The notes under the pieces were generated by a model, which was given only the letters and a program-made list of their open reading frames with translations, made no database searches and was not told where the DNA came from. 64,000 bases of DNA from Symbiodinium microadriaticum (taxonomy: Eukaryota > Sar > Dinophyceae > Suessiales > Symbiodiniaceae): assembly GCA_001939145.1 (NCBI GenBank), contig LSRX01000344.1:212720-276719 (forward strand). Reading direction: 5' to 3'. This document shows positions 17,948 to 29,281 of the stretch, piece by piece. The position numbers and the translations under genes are program-made. Each line of letters opens with the position of its first letter. Within the stretch, counting starts at the first letter, position 1.

Positions 17948-18131
17948 ACCCGAATCACGCCAAATCACGCGGAATCACGGCCAAAAGTGCCTGTACGAGC
18001 ACTTCACCAGCCCAAATCACGCCAAATCACGCCATGATTCGCCGTGATTCGGCGTGATTTGGGCCGACAAAGTGCCCTTACAGGCACTTTTGGCCGTGAT
18101 GTGATTCCGCGTGATTTCGCGTGATTCGGGT
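17948..18131. repeat. 184-bp imperfect palindrome built of ATCACG units
   Basis: The left arm runs from ACCCGAATCACGC at 17948 and the right arm ends GCGTGATTCGGGT at 18131, with the centre near 18039. Arms of about 90 bases match with few mismatches and small indels. Both arms contain repeated AATCACGCC-type decamers and a CCAAAAGTGCCTGTA block. The symmetry would allow a long cruciform or RNA hairpin. It may be a foldback element. Confidence 0.75.
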
Positions 18132-20500
18132 CGTTCCTGCTCGGCCCGGGTGCCCGGAATCTCTCCAAGTCACATCCACGCGTACCCAAACGGAAATTTC
18201 AGTTCTGTGGGGTCCGATTTTGGCTACTTGTGTTCTGTCATGCGAAAAGTGTTTTGAAGTCAGTCAAACCATTGCCATGTTTCACACGATACTTAGAGCG
18301 AATCGCCTGGATTTGGTGCACTAGAAATCGGTGGTTTGGTGTATTGTTGGGCTTGCTCAAAGGCCTACATTTTGCAATCCGCCCTCTTAGGGACGACCTT
18401 ATGATGCGCTTGCGGCAGGGAGTGGCATGATACATTTTACTGGATTTCAGCTTCGGCTTTTCATCATTGTGCTTTGATGGGTTCAAGAAAACAAATTGTC
18501 ATGCGCAGAGGCTGTCTGTGATCTTAATTGTTTGTTATCTTGCAAATCATAGCTTAAGGCAGTGTCGTGTCTGAGAGGGCTTCCGGCACTTCCACGAGGC
18601 TGCAAACCCAAAACACCTTTCCCCCAAACCAAACCCTCCAACCTTCAACAGAGCTCCCCAACCCAAGGCCGCACAGGAATAGGACGAATAGGGATTGAAG
18701 ATTGCAGGAAGTGGTTCACGCTTGCTCATGTTTTGTCTCGGGGAACCGGCCAGCCCCGCCGATCCTGCCTTGAGATTGTTTAGCAGCATTTTAAAAGTTC
18801 AATTTCCCAAGACCGCTCGCGAATTACTACTTGAAAAAATTGCACCTCGACACCGTTGGAAGCTGCACCTCAGACCGCGATGCATTCTGCACAAGATACC
18901 ATCAGATGATACGCCAAACAGAAGCCGGCTAACCAACCGACGATACACAACTTGTTTCAACCAACCCCCTTACTTTGCTGCCCTTAAGTACAGTATGACA
19001 AATGGCGGCTGCAGACTTGCGAAAGGCGATGAGAACACAATGTCTATCATGAGTTGCGCATCAAACAAGCAGAATTCAGCGCAAACAAACTCAACTTGCA
19101 AGACACAACCCTTTCCAAGTTCTTCACAGAAAAAACACAAACGGGCGCCCACGATAGACCCCGAAACGTGCGCAAGTTAAAGGGACTTAACATGCCAACA
19201 ACTTTACCACCGTCAAGCGACAACCAAACACAGCTGACACAGCCGCGCTTTACCAAAACAAACACCGGCGACACAACCTAGGCTACAAAACACGATTGCA
19301 GTTATTTCTGAATCGCAGACTGCCCGATGTCGAGCATCGAGAAAACTTGCACAAAGACATGCTGATTTGCCGAATGAAATTCTCAACAATGGACGCCGAT
19401 GTATACAAAACAAAGGAAGCTTATCGGATGACCTGGGCAACATCTTACAAACATATGCCAATAACGTGGTTGAGCCGCAATATGTTGTTAATGTGATGTC
19501 ATACCGGCCTTGTCACCGCCTTTAGCGATGGTTGTCGGCTGCTTTTCACGGAGGTTTCCAAATTTCGCCTTGCAGGATTGCTAGCAAATACATCGCGCGA
19601 GTGCAATCTCAATCCGCATAACAACGAGTCTAGCCTAGCAACCTAGCAAATTTATTGTTTCTTGTTGGCAGTAACTTGTTTCTTGTTCTGATATGACCAA
19701 CACAATGCGAACATATGCCACTATTAACAGCACAGGAATGGTGCCCCACCGTGCCCCCCCCTCCCCGTGAGTTCATGAGCATGTTCATGTGCCATTTCAA
19801 AAGCACTGAAGAAGCCCAGAAACCGCCATCCAACATGAATGCCTTCGACTGCTTGAGTCTGATAACATCTCAATGGTTAGTGACCACAGCGAAAGTTTCA
19901 CGGTATGACGGCATGGCTACAGCCTGATGCAAAATCAGCAGGGTTCATTCACCGTCATATAGCAGCAGGAGGGCCCGAACATCAAGACACTGAAAGTCGC
20001 GGCGTCATATAACAATGGAACAAGGACTATTGCACACGTGTCGTGGTGTATCGGTATTGTTCGAACTTCTGTTTTGTGTACTCATATTTCGGCCGGCCAA
20101 AGTATATAGGTGTGTGTACTCGAGAGTAATGGTACGATTGACGAACTTAATGTTTTTTTCGAGTGTTCTTCGTGCGTGGCAAATTGTGCCACTATCTGCT
20201 TCGCACATGTTATGTCTATACTTGTTTTGATGTACCTAAAATGTTTGATTTCTCGTGTTACTTGAGCGAAGAACACCGAAAACATGTTTTTTCAATTGGT
20301 GCGATTTTTTGGCCCAAAAGTTACCCAGATGCTACTTTCGTCAGAGGGAGCATTTTTTGCCCCAGCGACATTTCGGACCGTCCATGTCTCACGCAAAGTG
20401 CTCCCCATGCACATACTTTGGACCCTTTGGGAAAATAATGCCAGAGACACCAATTGCAGGCATCGATCACCCTGAGCCCTGAGACGCAGTAGTACTTGGA
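18132..20500. other. Non-coding region, no clear gene
   Basis: The longest frame, 18695-19180 plus, has a composition unlike a folded protein and no recognisable domain. I see no repeats of note and no RNA gene. Confidence 0.4.
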
Positions 20501-20508
20501 GGATGGCA

Positions 20509-20645
20509 ATGACAGCCCGGGTTCGCGTTTTTGTGTTACTGCCGTGACAGCCCGGGTTCGTGTTTTATTTTTTTTATGGATCCTGTTTTATTTTCTTTTT
20601 GATCCTAAACTTTTATTTTTTGCTTGATCCTTTTTTATTTTTTGA
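20509..20645 (+). promoter_or_regulatory. Duplicated GC block and T-rich tract upstream of the secreted-protein gene
   Basis: GACAGCCCGGGTTCG occurs at 20510 and again at about 20545, each followed by T runs. A tract of repeated TTTTATTTTT and TTGATCC motifs then runs to 20645, about 280 bases before the ATG at 20925. TTTT-type boxes have been described upstream of dinoflagellate genes, so this is a candidate promoter region. Function is inferred from position only. Confidence 0.25.
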
Positions 20646-20924
20646 TCCGGCAGCCTGCATTTGCTCGTAAACTCTTCGCACCAAGTACTGCCGTGCTGTC
20701 ACTGAGGCCAAACCAAGCCAAGAAAAAAGTTCTTCGCAGTTTTGCAAGACCCAATTCCTGAGTGTGTTTTTGCAAACATCACATCTGGAGACCTGAGCCT
20801 AGCTTGAGCTTGCGTGAACGAAGTCCGAGGGAAGCCAATAACGCCTTGAAGCCTTTTCCTGGCTCCAGCGACGACAGCACAGCTGGGGCTCTCTTTCCTG
20901 AAAACCTTCAGCTGTTCGTGTAAA

Positions 20925-21728
20925 ATGAAGCAATTCCTTTGGCGATGGCCATCGTACTTGGTCATGATGTGGGCCATGTTCTCCGTGGCTTCATCCATGA
21001 AAGTTATGCAGGAGTTGATCACCAACTCGTCGGAAGCCGCGATTGCTGAACATTCTGTGCACCTTTCACGTCAGAGAACGACCTCAAACGGGTCTGAGAT
21101 GGCTGTGCAAAATGCTCTTGTGGCCCGCTCCTCTCGCTCGAAGATGTTGGTGGGTGAGAAGACCAATTTTTCAAGTGTTGACGAGGAGCTTGATGCCGTG
21201 GTGTCAGCGAAGTTCTTTGGAGCCATTGCTGATGGGTTGGAAACTGTTGGCAGCGTGATTGGCAATGCGGCCGTGGCTGTCGGGAACACTGTCGTAACAG
21301 CAGCAGAGACCACCTTGCAGAGCTTGCCTCCAGCGATCAAGACTGCCGCAAACACCATCGGGCAAACAGCGGTAGGTGTCGTTAACACAGCGGTGAGTGT
21401 AGGAGAGATGGTGGTAGATACAACCGTTGATCTTGCGGGAACGGCGCTAGAACATGCCCAACAATCCCTCGCGGAAGTGGGAAGGTTGGCTGAGGGGTTG
21501 GCCAGGGCAGCCTGGAACGAAATCAAGAAGATTGTCAACTGTCTGAAAGAGATGTTCTCTCTGTGTTCAGTCTTGATTGGCGACCAGTGCGATTGCAACG
21601 CTGGCAGTGACGTCACGATCGCGACGGACCGCTTCTCGGTGCGGTGTGTCTTTCGGGCAGGCGCCGAGTTTTCCCAAGGCTTCGGGCTGGCAGCAGTTCA
21701 ACAGAGCAATCTGGAAGGCACAACCCTG
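20925..21728 (+). CDS. Exon 1 of the secreted protein
   Basis: The frame continues to a TAA at 21783-21785, but a GT donor near 21728 in CTGGAGG|GTGGCTTG is a better exon end. It encodes the signal peptide, a region with many regularly placed Val, Ala and Thr residues (AVGNTVVTAAETTLQ), a helical segment with an NCLKEMFSLC cysteine pair, and DQCDCNAGSDVTIATDRFSV. Confidence 0.5.
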
Positions 21729-24700
21729 GAGGGTGGCTTGACCGTTATTGGAGTTTTTGTATTGCTAGCTGCGTTAAAGTGTTAAACTCAAGAACTTTAT
21801 TCTTGGCGGGATTTGCGGGAACAGATGAGGTATGAACATACTGCCTGGAGCGCCGTTCGTGCAAGCTTTCAAGAGCTTCGACTCGTAGTGGCACCCTGTT
21901 TCTTTTGTATTTGTCAAGGGCTCAGGCTCAGAGTTTAGGGTTCAAGGTGCAAACCGAAATTTTCCATCTCGTCGCTCTTCGGGAGATGATGGCTGTCTTG
22001 AACTAAAGGAACTTCTAGACCCGAAGCCCTCAACCCCAAGCAGGCCACAGCCCCCGTAGGCCTCATTCCCTGCCCATAAATGGAATCCGAAATCTGCCAG
22101 GCACGCAGGCCAGGTGTTGAAGAGCCAGGATGCACTGAAGAACAAGAAGACGTCAGGAACCTCGAGTGCCTTGTCTTACTGGTATTCAGAGTTCGGGGAC
22201 TTGGGTCAGGTAGCATTGCTCTGAGACGAGTTTCGGCTCTACTAGCAGAGGGAATCATGTTTTGGGGCTGGAGACCAGGGATTGCGGGCCTGTGCTACCT
22301 AAAAAGTCAGGCTCCCAAGTCCGGACCATTTAAGCGCCTGCCCAAATCTCGCCTTCTACTATGCTCCTAGATTGCCAAGCAAGGCTCGTGTGAGTCGTCG
22401 TTGGATGTGCCTCCGATTGCAAGAGAAGGAGCTGTTATTGCATACCTTTCATGTTTCATGATTGCTTCATTGTTGGAGTGCTGCGGCCATCAGCAGACAC
22501 GGGTTGCCAAGTCCTATCCGAGGTTGCCATCGATGGCGTTGTCCAGTTTGTACCAGATGTGACCATCACTGTTCATGACAGCGGAGACTGGGCAGAGCCT
22601 ACGTGCGTTTTTTGCAAGACGCCTGCTGCCAGTCGTTGAACGTGCTGCTGCCACTTTGTTTTTGAGAAGCAACACTATCACGTCAGCCCAGGAACGACAG
22701 AGTTCCACATCAGTGGCACGGTGCGCGCATCCGTTCAAGCTATGGTCGAGGCGCAAGGCAGCTGCTCCTACAAGGCCGGAAAGGGAGAGGCGAACTGCTG
22801 CTCCGTTGCTGACTGCGACGTTGATGTCGCTGGTGGTGGTGCTGCTACTGCCGCTGCTCCTGCTGCTGACGCTGTCGCTGCATCTGTTTCGCCTCTGTTT
22901 TTATTTCCGCTGCTGACGCTGTTGCTGCCTCTGTTTCTGCTGCTGCTGCTGGTCTGGCTGATGCGTGTGCGGCTGGCATGTTTCTGGTTTCTGGGGTGGT
23001 GGTGGTGGTGGTCGGTCTTGTACGACGTGACGTATCATCTGAGCGCCAGCACAGTCGCTACTGACATGTGAATCCTGATGCCCAGGCCATGAAAGGATTT
23101 CCGGATCCTCCCAAAAAGAAGATCATTTGTGCTGGTAAATTTTGCATCGTGATCATGCTTCAGATGGTTGCAGAGCTGAACCTGGAGGGTACCCTGACGG
23201 GAACTCTCGAAGTGAGCACCGAAGCGGACTTTCGAATCGCGGGCTCCGTGCGTGCCATGGCGAGCTTTGGACTCGACAGGAAACGGGGTGATGTACACGG
23301 AAGCCTCAATCTAATCCTGAAGCATTCTCAGGAACGGTCATGCGGACGTGGATGTGAACAGCCCAGAGATCACGCACAAGCAAGGCTTCGCGATAGGAGC
23401 CAGTGCTACGGCATCCGCTAGGGTGAGCCTTGGAATCATCGAGGCAGCGACTAAGGCTTGAGTCTGAGCATTCGAGCACGCAGATCTGTAGTAACACGCA
23501 CGACGTCGTGGGGAGCTGCCGGAATCAGCTCCTTTAGCAGTGACATTTACGGTTGTTAGTAGTCTCTTGCTTCGAAGTTTAGATGCCTCAGCATCAAGTA
23601 AGGAGTTTGGGACCGGTCCTCACGATTTGGCCAGTGCCGGGTATTCCTATCACTTTCAGGCTCGTCTTCATCTCCCTAAATGCCGCACCCACACAACTAG
23701 ACCCACCTAACAGTGTAAGGTTTTGCAATGTCCTGGCAGTTATTAAGCACAGCCCAAGACAAGACATTCAGATCAGTCAGGCCTATGGTGCATGCTGAGG
23801 CCAAAGCCCAAGGCACACTGAAGCCAGAGCTTGTTCCAGAAGAGTTTCCGTTGGTTTTGCCTATGACAGCTTCTGTAAAGTTCGTTTTAAGCTAGCGTCA
23901 GCGACTTGTTTGCTTTATTGAAGTCCGGACGCGATGTTTGTTTTGGTTCCGAGACGCTTCAGCGCATGCCCGAGGAGTTACGAGTCGGGCCATGGGCTGC
24001 TCTTCATTGAGGAGTCTCACCATGTTTCTGCTGCAGCCGGGTCTAACTCGAGTTTGAACATGACAACGAGTAACCTGGAGATGTGCGGAGCAGCCGCCCT
24101 CAACATCTATGCCGACGTCGACATCACGGGCTTCGCGCTGCCAGCTCTTTTCAAATCTCGCTTCAACAGCCGCTTCCTCATTGATCAGTTCACAGCAGCC
24201 GTCATGGCCAGTGCTGCAGCCATGCTCAGAGCCATGACGGGGCCGCTCCAGTGCATTCCAGGTGCCAGCACAGCTACAAATTTCATCATGGCGGCGGCTC
24301 GAGAGGCAGCATCCCAAATCACAGGACTCATCCCGAACCTTAACCTTGACTTGGGCCTACCAGCGATTCAGCTGCTCTCCCCCCAGAAGCACTTTTGCAA
24401 GGAGGTCTACACGACTCCCGACGACTTCGAGTCTGCACCCTGCGCAGCCGAGCTTGGGTGCAAGCACGCGGGCCGAGGGCCTCCACCCGGGGAAGAGCTC
24501 CCGCCACCCGAACAAGTGAGAAATCATGACACGAGGACTCTCGGAGCGGTTTAATGAAGCTTTTTCCATGCTTGTCACGCCCTTAAAGGATCACCTCTTC
24601 GCTCCTTTTCTGGAGTCTCTGGTTCTGAGGGCCTCTGGAAGCACCACATGCCCGGCACTCGTCATGGGAGATCGATTCATTCAACTGGGGAACACATGGC

Positions 24701-26429
24701 GATTGGCCGACATTGATGGCCAACACTTGGTTCTGCAGCACAGTAACGGTGCCTTGAAGATGAGATCTTAGCATCCTTCTTTGGACCCCACAGTCTCTGG
24801 GCTGGGGGCTCCCTATACAATTCTCAACAGCATGAAGGCCTCGCCTATTAGAAGGGGCCCTTCCTTGAGGTGATGTTGCCTAAACCCCAAACCCTCCAAA
24901 AAGGCGAGGTTCCGATTGTGTGGCGGAACGATGGGAGAACCTTCTGGCGTCCCTGGCATCGTAACCAAAATCGTGAGGCCTGGAACAGGGCGGCCGGGCC
25001 GTCCAAAGGGATCTCGCCCCTTCGACTGGTGTTCAGGTGTAGGTGTAGAGTTCACGTTAGGGGTTCACGGTATCGGCATGTGAGGGACGCCAAGGTCCAG
25101 GGGTTTAGACGCTTACGCACAGGCTTGGAGGCGATGGTTTTTTTCAAGTCAGGTTTGGCTTCCAGTTCGTCCAGATTGGCAACTTCCGTATTGGTGCCAA
25201 TGATGATGATCACTTCAGCGTGGATTCCAACCACCACAAATGCGCCCAGACTTGGCGGGGCCACGACCTCTCAGTGCACCACTCAACCGGCTGGAACCTC
25301 TACGACCGTGGTGAAGGGTTTCAGACAGGCGTCACCTTCGGAGATAGGTTCATACAGGTGGGCAAAATGCGATTTGGCGCAGCTGACGACAACCACTTCA
25401 ATTTCTACTTCACCCCCACTGCCAAGACCTTGGAGATTTTCCGAGGCCACGACGGGACTCGGCACGCAGGCAACAACCATCATTGGAATCATCATAATGA
25501 GATGGTGGTCAGCAGATTGCCCGCCCACTGGACCTGCCCCGATATCGCCGAGAAGGCCCATGGAGAATGCAACCCAGAGTTCGGACATTGGGGCGATCGC
25601 TTCATTCAGCTCGCGAAGTGGCGCCTAGCAGCCATAGACGACAATCACTTCAGCATCTCTCACAAGGATGGGAAGACGGCCCAAATCTATCGTAACGATG
25701 GCCATCTCTTTCCCGGTCCCCGCAACGACTTCGGTGCCTGGCACAGACCTATCGGGCTCCTTGCTGAACCTTGAAGCTTTCTGCTTCCTTCTGGTTGTGC
25801 TGTATATGTCCTAGGAGGTCTAATAATTCCCTTGTGCAGAGGGGAAGAAGGTTTCCGCACGGCATCACCTTCGGGCCAAGCTTCATCCAGATCGGCAACT
25901 TCCGCATCGCAGCTATGGACCACAACCACATGAGCATCACTCACATTTCCGGGATCACAGCTCAGATCTTCAGGGGGCATCCGGGCTCTCTCTTGATCCC
26001 TGTTTGTGCTTTCAGACTAACTGTAGAGGCCCCCATGCCCTGATGATGCAAAAGCCGCAAACCCCAAGCAAAACCAAGAGCCGTCGTAGTATTGCGTTCT
26101 CCATACCGCACGCACTGCAGTGTACCTGAAAGCTGCCCAGGCATGATGGCTCCTTGCATCCCAACTTGCCACACCACTGGAATGCCTGGAGCTTGCGAGC
26201 GGGGCCAGCGACAGGAGTGACGTTCCTCGGCTTGTGCTGAGAAGTTTCTGAACGAAAAGACCTTGGAACCATTTTGTTCAGATGATAGTCACTCAATCCC
26301 GAGTCCGCTGCTTCTTGTAAAAATGGCATTGTCAGCTTCGAACAGGTTCGGGGACAGGTTCATACAGCTGGGAGAGTTTCGAATCGGTGCAGCCGGGCGG
26401 CAGACCAGAAGCCTTCTTTCGAGCTCCCT

Positions 26430-26460
<31 letters not shown>

Positions 26461-26936
26461 TGCTATTTCTGCTTCGCTTTGTTGGACGAGTCCACCGCGG
26501 TCACAGCCCAGGCAGATGACAATCACGTATACGTGACGAACAGACGCTACAACAGAAGCCCTCAAATTTTCAAATGGGACCCCGTCCATCGGGTCACCGA
26601 GCTGGTCGCATCACTACGCCTATAGGGTCATTTGGATCGTCGTGGAAAGCGTTCGCTTTTTTCTTCACTTGTTTTGGGGTAGAAGTTGAAGTAGTCTCTA
26701 GACCCCAACGCCCAAAGTCACAACTGCCTAGATCCTGTTTCCTAGGTCAACGATCGATATGCGATGTGGCATTGTGGTGGCATCCAAGAAATTCTGGGAA
26801 CATGCCCCGGAATAACCGCAGGTGGCTGGACTTGCAAAGGGATTCCCACCCCTAAAACTCACCTTGGAAGAACTCTTGATTTTAGAGCGAGCGAGAGAGA
26901 GAGAGAGAGAGAGACAGACCCCTCATGCCTTGGGGA

Positions 26937-26975
<39 letters not shown>

Positions 26976-27008
26976 GGTGAGGGGCAACTCTCACCCGTAG
27001 CCCTGGCG

Positions 27009-27062
<54 letters not shown>

Positions 27063-29281
27063 CGAGGGAACCCTTGAAGGACGCCTTTTTGGAACCCTTA
27101 CAGAAGCCCAGCGCCAAAGCAGGTGACGGCTTCCTACAACTTAGCGACTGGCGAGTCGCGGGAATAGATTCGCACCACTTCTCCTTCTCGCACCGCAGCA
27201 TCCACACTCCCCTGATCCTCACTTCCGACGGTCGCACCCACTCTGGCCCACGAAGGGACTGGCACACCTGGGACCGTGAGGCCGGCATAAGCACCATCAA
27301 GTTCGGTGATCGCTTTATCCAGTTTGGCCATTGGTGGCGATTGGGTGAATGGGAGCAGAATGGGAGACATTTCGTCCTCTCCCACCGCAACAACAAAGCT
27401 CCGATCATTTGGCGTCGCTTGCTTTGCAGTTGCAGCGCTAGTTCCGATGGGGCACATGACGCACAAGATTGAAAGGTATGTTGGTATTGCATGCCATGTC
27501 TCACCTCTCTTGATTTCAGGCGATGACGGCACGGTGCACAACGGACCCCATCATGGCTGGAGTTTGTTTGGACGAGCTACTGGCGCACCATCAGGAATCG
27601 CCTTCGGACATGGCTTCGTGCAGATTGGCAAGTGGCGAGCCGCTCGATCTACACCACTGGGACTACGCTTCTTGGGCCGTGGTCGTGATGGAAGTAAACA
27701 ACTTCTTTTTTGCTTCGTAAACTGAAACACATCCCAGATTGGAGATGTGGACGGCCACCACTTCTCCATCACTGTGAACGGCAAAACCGCAGAGATCTTT
27801 ACCGCCGATGCAAGGCGACACTATGGCCCCCGTACAGACTGGACCACCTTCGGTCGTCCGATTTCGGACTGCCGTGTCGTGCCAGATGCCGGTGCCCAAG
27901 TGATACAGCCGCCTTTGACAGAGGGTTTGGAGTGCGAGTACTTCTACAACCATGCTCAGTGCGCTGTTCCGGAGCTCGGAGTGGTTTGAATCCGGCTCAC
28001 TCCCACGTTCTTCCCAACGTCTACATGCACCACGGCAGCTTCCCTCACCTTAGGCAGACCGATAACTTCTGCATCAGGTGCAGCGGCTATGTGAGCATCA
28101 ATCACGCCGGCAACTACAGGTTCTACACCGCTTCGGACGACGGTTCTCTTTTGTACTTGAACGGCGAGAGGATTGTCGACAACAATGGCTGCCAAGGTGA
28201 ACAGGAGAGGTCGAGCATTCACAAGAACCTTGCGACCGGTAGCCACCAGCTGGTGGTGGAGATGTGCGAGGTGGGTGGTGGCGAGAATCTTAAGATGCGC
28301 TATGAGGGACCCGATACTGGTAACTCCAAGGTCGCAGTGCCCGCGTCGGTTCTCAAACATGAGCCCAAGTTCTTTGAATCCGGGTTGGAGTGCGAGTACT
28401 TCTACAACCAAGCTCAGTGCCATGTTCCGAACCTCGGAGCTTTGACCCCGGCTCATACCGAGGTTCTGCCGAACATCGACATGCACCACGGCAGCTTCCC
28501 TCACGTCAGGCAGACCGATCACTTCTGCATCAGGTGCAGCGGCTATGTGAGCATCAATCAGGCCGGCAACTACAAGTTCTACACCGCTTCGGACGACGGC
28601 TCTTTCTTGTTCTTGAATGGCGAGAGGATTGTCGACAACAATGGCTGCCATGGTGAACAGGAGAGGTCGAGCATTCACAAGAACCTTGCGACCGGTAGCC
28701 ACCAGCTGGTGGTGGAGATGTGCGAGGTGGGTGGTGGCGAGAATCTTAAGATGCGCTATGAGGGACCCGATACTGGTAACTCCAAGGTCGCAGTGCCCGC
28801 GTCGGTTCTCAAACATGAGCCCAAGTTCTTTGAATCCGGGTTGGAGTGCGAGTACTTCTACAACCAAGCTCAGTGCCATGTTCCGAACCTCGGAGCTTTG
28901 ACCCCGGCTCATACCGAGGTTCTGCCGAACATCGACATGCACCACGGCAGCTTCCCTCACGTCAGGCAGACCGATCACTTCTGCATCAGGTGCAGCGGCT
29001 ATGTGAGCATCAATCAGGCCGGCAACTACAAGTTCTACACCGCTTCGGACGACGGCTCTTTCTTGTTCTTGAATGGCGAGAGGATTGTCGACAACAATGG
29101 CTGCCATGGTGAACAGGAGAGGTCGAGCATTCACAAGAACCTTGCGACCGGTAGCCACCAGCTGGTGGTGGAGATGTGCGAGGTGGGTGGTGGCGAGAAT
29201 CTTAAGATGCGCTATGAGGGACCCGATACTGGTAACTCCAAGGTCGCAGTGCCCGCGTCTGTTCTCATACACGCAAAGTGA
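20925..29281 (+). CDS. Secreted multidomain protein: nine GDRFIQ modules and three PA14 domains
   Basis: A multi-exon gene, reconstructed in part. The first exon starts at ATG 20925 with a signal-peptide-like N-terminus (hydrophobic YLVMMWAMFSVAS), then a long valine/alanine-rich amphipathic region. Later short exons (near 22691, 23172, 23334 and 24010) encode beta-type stretches such as TVRASVQAM and DVDVNSPEITHKQG. From 24660 to 27830 come nine modules with the pattern GDRFIQ-G-WR...DDNHFS...GKT-QI-R-DG...GPR. From 27920 to 29281 come three PA14-type domains with YTASDDGSFLFLNGERIVDN. PA14 folds often bind glycans in adhesins and secreted enzymes, so a surface or extracellular binding role is inferred. 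Coordinates cover introns. Exon order between 21730 and 24640 is uncertain, and it could be two genes. Confidence 0.55.
25153..25740 (+). CDS. Exon with three GDRFIQ-type modules
   Basis: The exon opens after an AG acceptor at 25151-25152 and reads continuously to about 25740. It contains FGFQFVQIGNFRIGANDDDH, then FGDRFIQVGKMRFGAADDNH, then WGDRFIQLAKWRLAAIDDNH, the last followed by KDGKTAQIYRNDGHLF and GPRNDF. It defines the module at roughly 60-70 residues. Cysteines are few, and aromatic and glycine positions are the most conserved, as in a small beta fold. Confidence 0.6.
26346..26600 (+). CDS. Split module with a GC-AG intron inside
   Basis: FGDRFIQLGEFRIGA ends at 26391 and ADDNHVYV resumes at 26512, restoring the pattern seen unbroken in the neighbour exon (RFGAADDNHFNF). 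The intron at 26392-26511 begins GC, ends AG and contains a (CT)n tract. The 3' limit of the second part is not certain. Confidence 0.55.
26880..27063. repeat. Three (GA)n tracts within the gene
   Basis: GA runs lie near 26887-26913, 26938-26971 and 27013-27063, separated by short unique sequence. They lie in a probable intron between modules. The (CT)n tract at 26428-26460 is similar on the other strand. Confidence 0.8.
27123..27413 (+). CDS. Exon with two GDRFIQ-type modules
   Basis: Begins after AAAGCAG, reads AGDGFLQLSDWRVAGIDSHH, then FGDRFIQFGHWWRLG, and ends at KAPIIW. A GT donor at 27414 and an AG acceptor at 27519 join it to RDDGTVHNGPHHGW, restoring the WRNDG pattern found elsewhere. 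The intron is 106 bases. Confidence 0.6.
27520..27638 (+). CDS. Short exon ending in a half module
   Basis: Encodes DDGTVHNGPHHGWSLFGRA and the start of the ninth module, FGHGFVQIGKWR. The intron at 27639-27737 (99 bases, GC donor, AG acceptor) leads to IGDVDGHHFSITVNGKTAEI, which completes the module. Confidence 0.6.
27738..29281 (+). CDS. Last exon: end of module 9 and three PA14 domains
   Basis: After IGDVDGHHFSITVNGKTAEI the exon passes into three PA14-type repeats beginning near 27927, 28385 and 28841, each with LECEYFYN, CIRCSGYVSI, YTASDDGS, LNGERIVDN and HQLVVEMCEVGG. The final stop is at 29279-29281 after VLIHAK. The first PA14 copy is 458 bases long instead of 456, and its frame breaks near 27975: the frame of module 9 stops at 27987-27989 while the PA14 frame continues. 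Cysteine positions are conserved in all copies, consistent with secretion. Confidence 0.6.
28385..29252 (+). repeat. 456-bp tandem duplication of a PA14 domain
   Basis: The units starting at 28385 and 28841 are offset by exactly 456 bases and appear identical, including synonymous positions, until the last few codons. The first unit (from 27927) differs at scattered positions. Confidence 0.85.

Noticed and set aside
18695..19180. 161-codon plus-strand frame
   Set aside because: Composition shifts along its length, with no domain and no support from neighbours.
27710..27960. N-terminal part of the long plus-strand frame that runs into PA14 unit 1
   Set aside because: Its first 80 codons are the wrong frame of module 9. 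The correct frame reads IGDVDGHHFSI and LECEYFYN.
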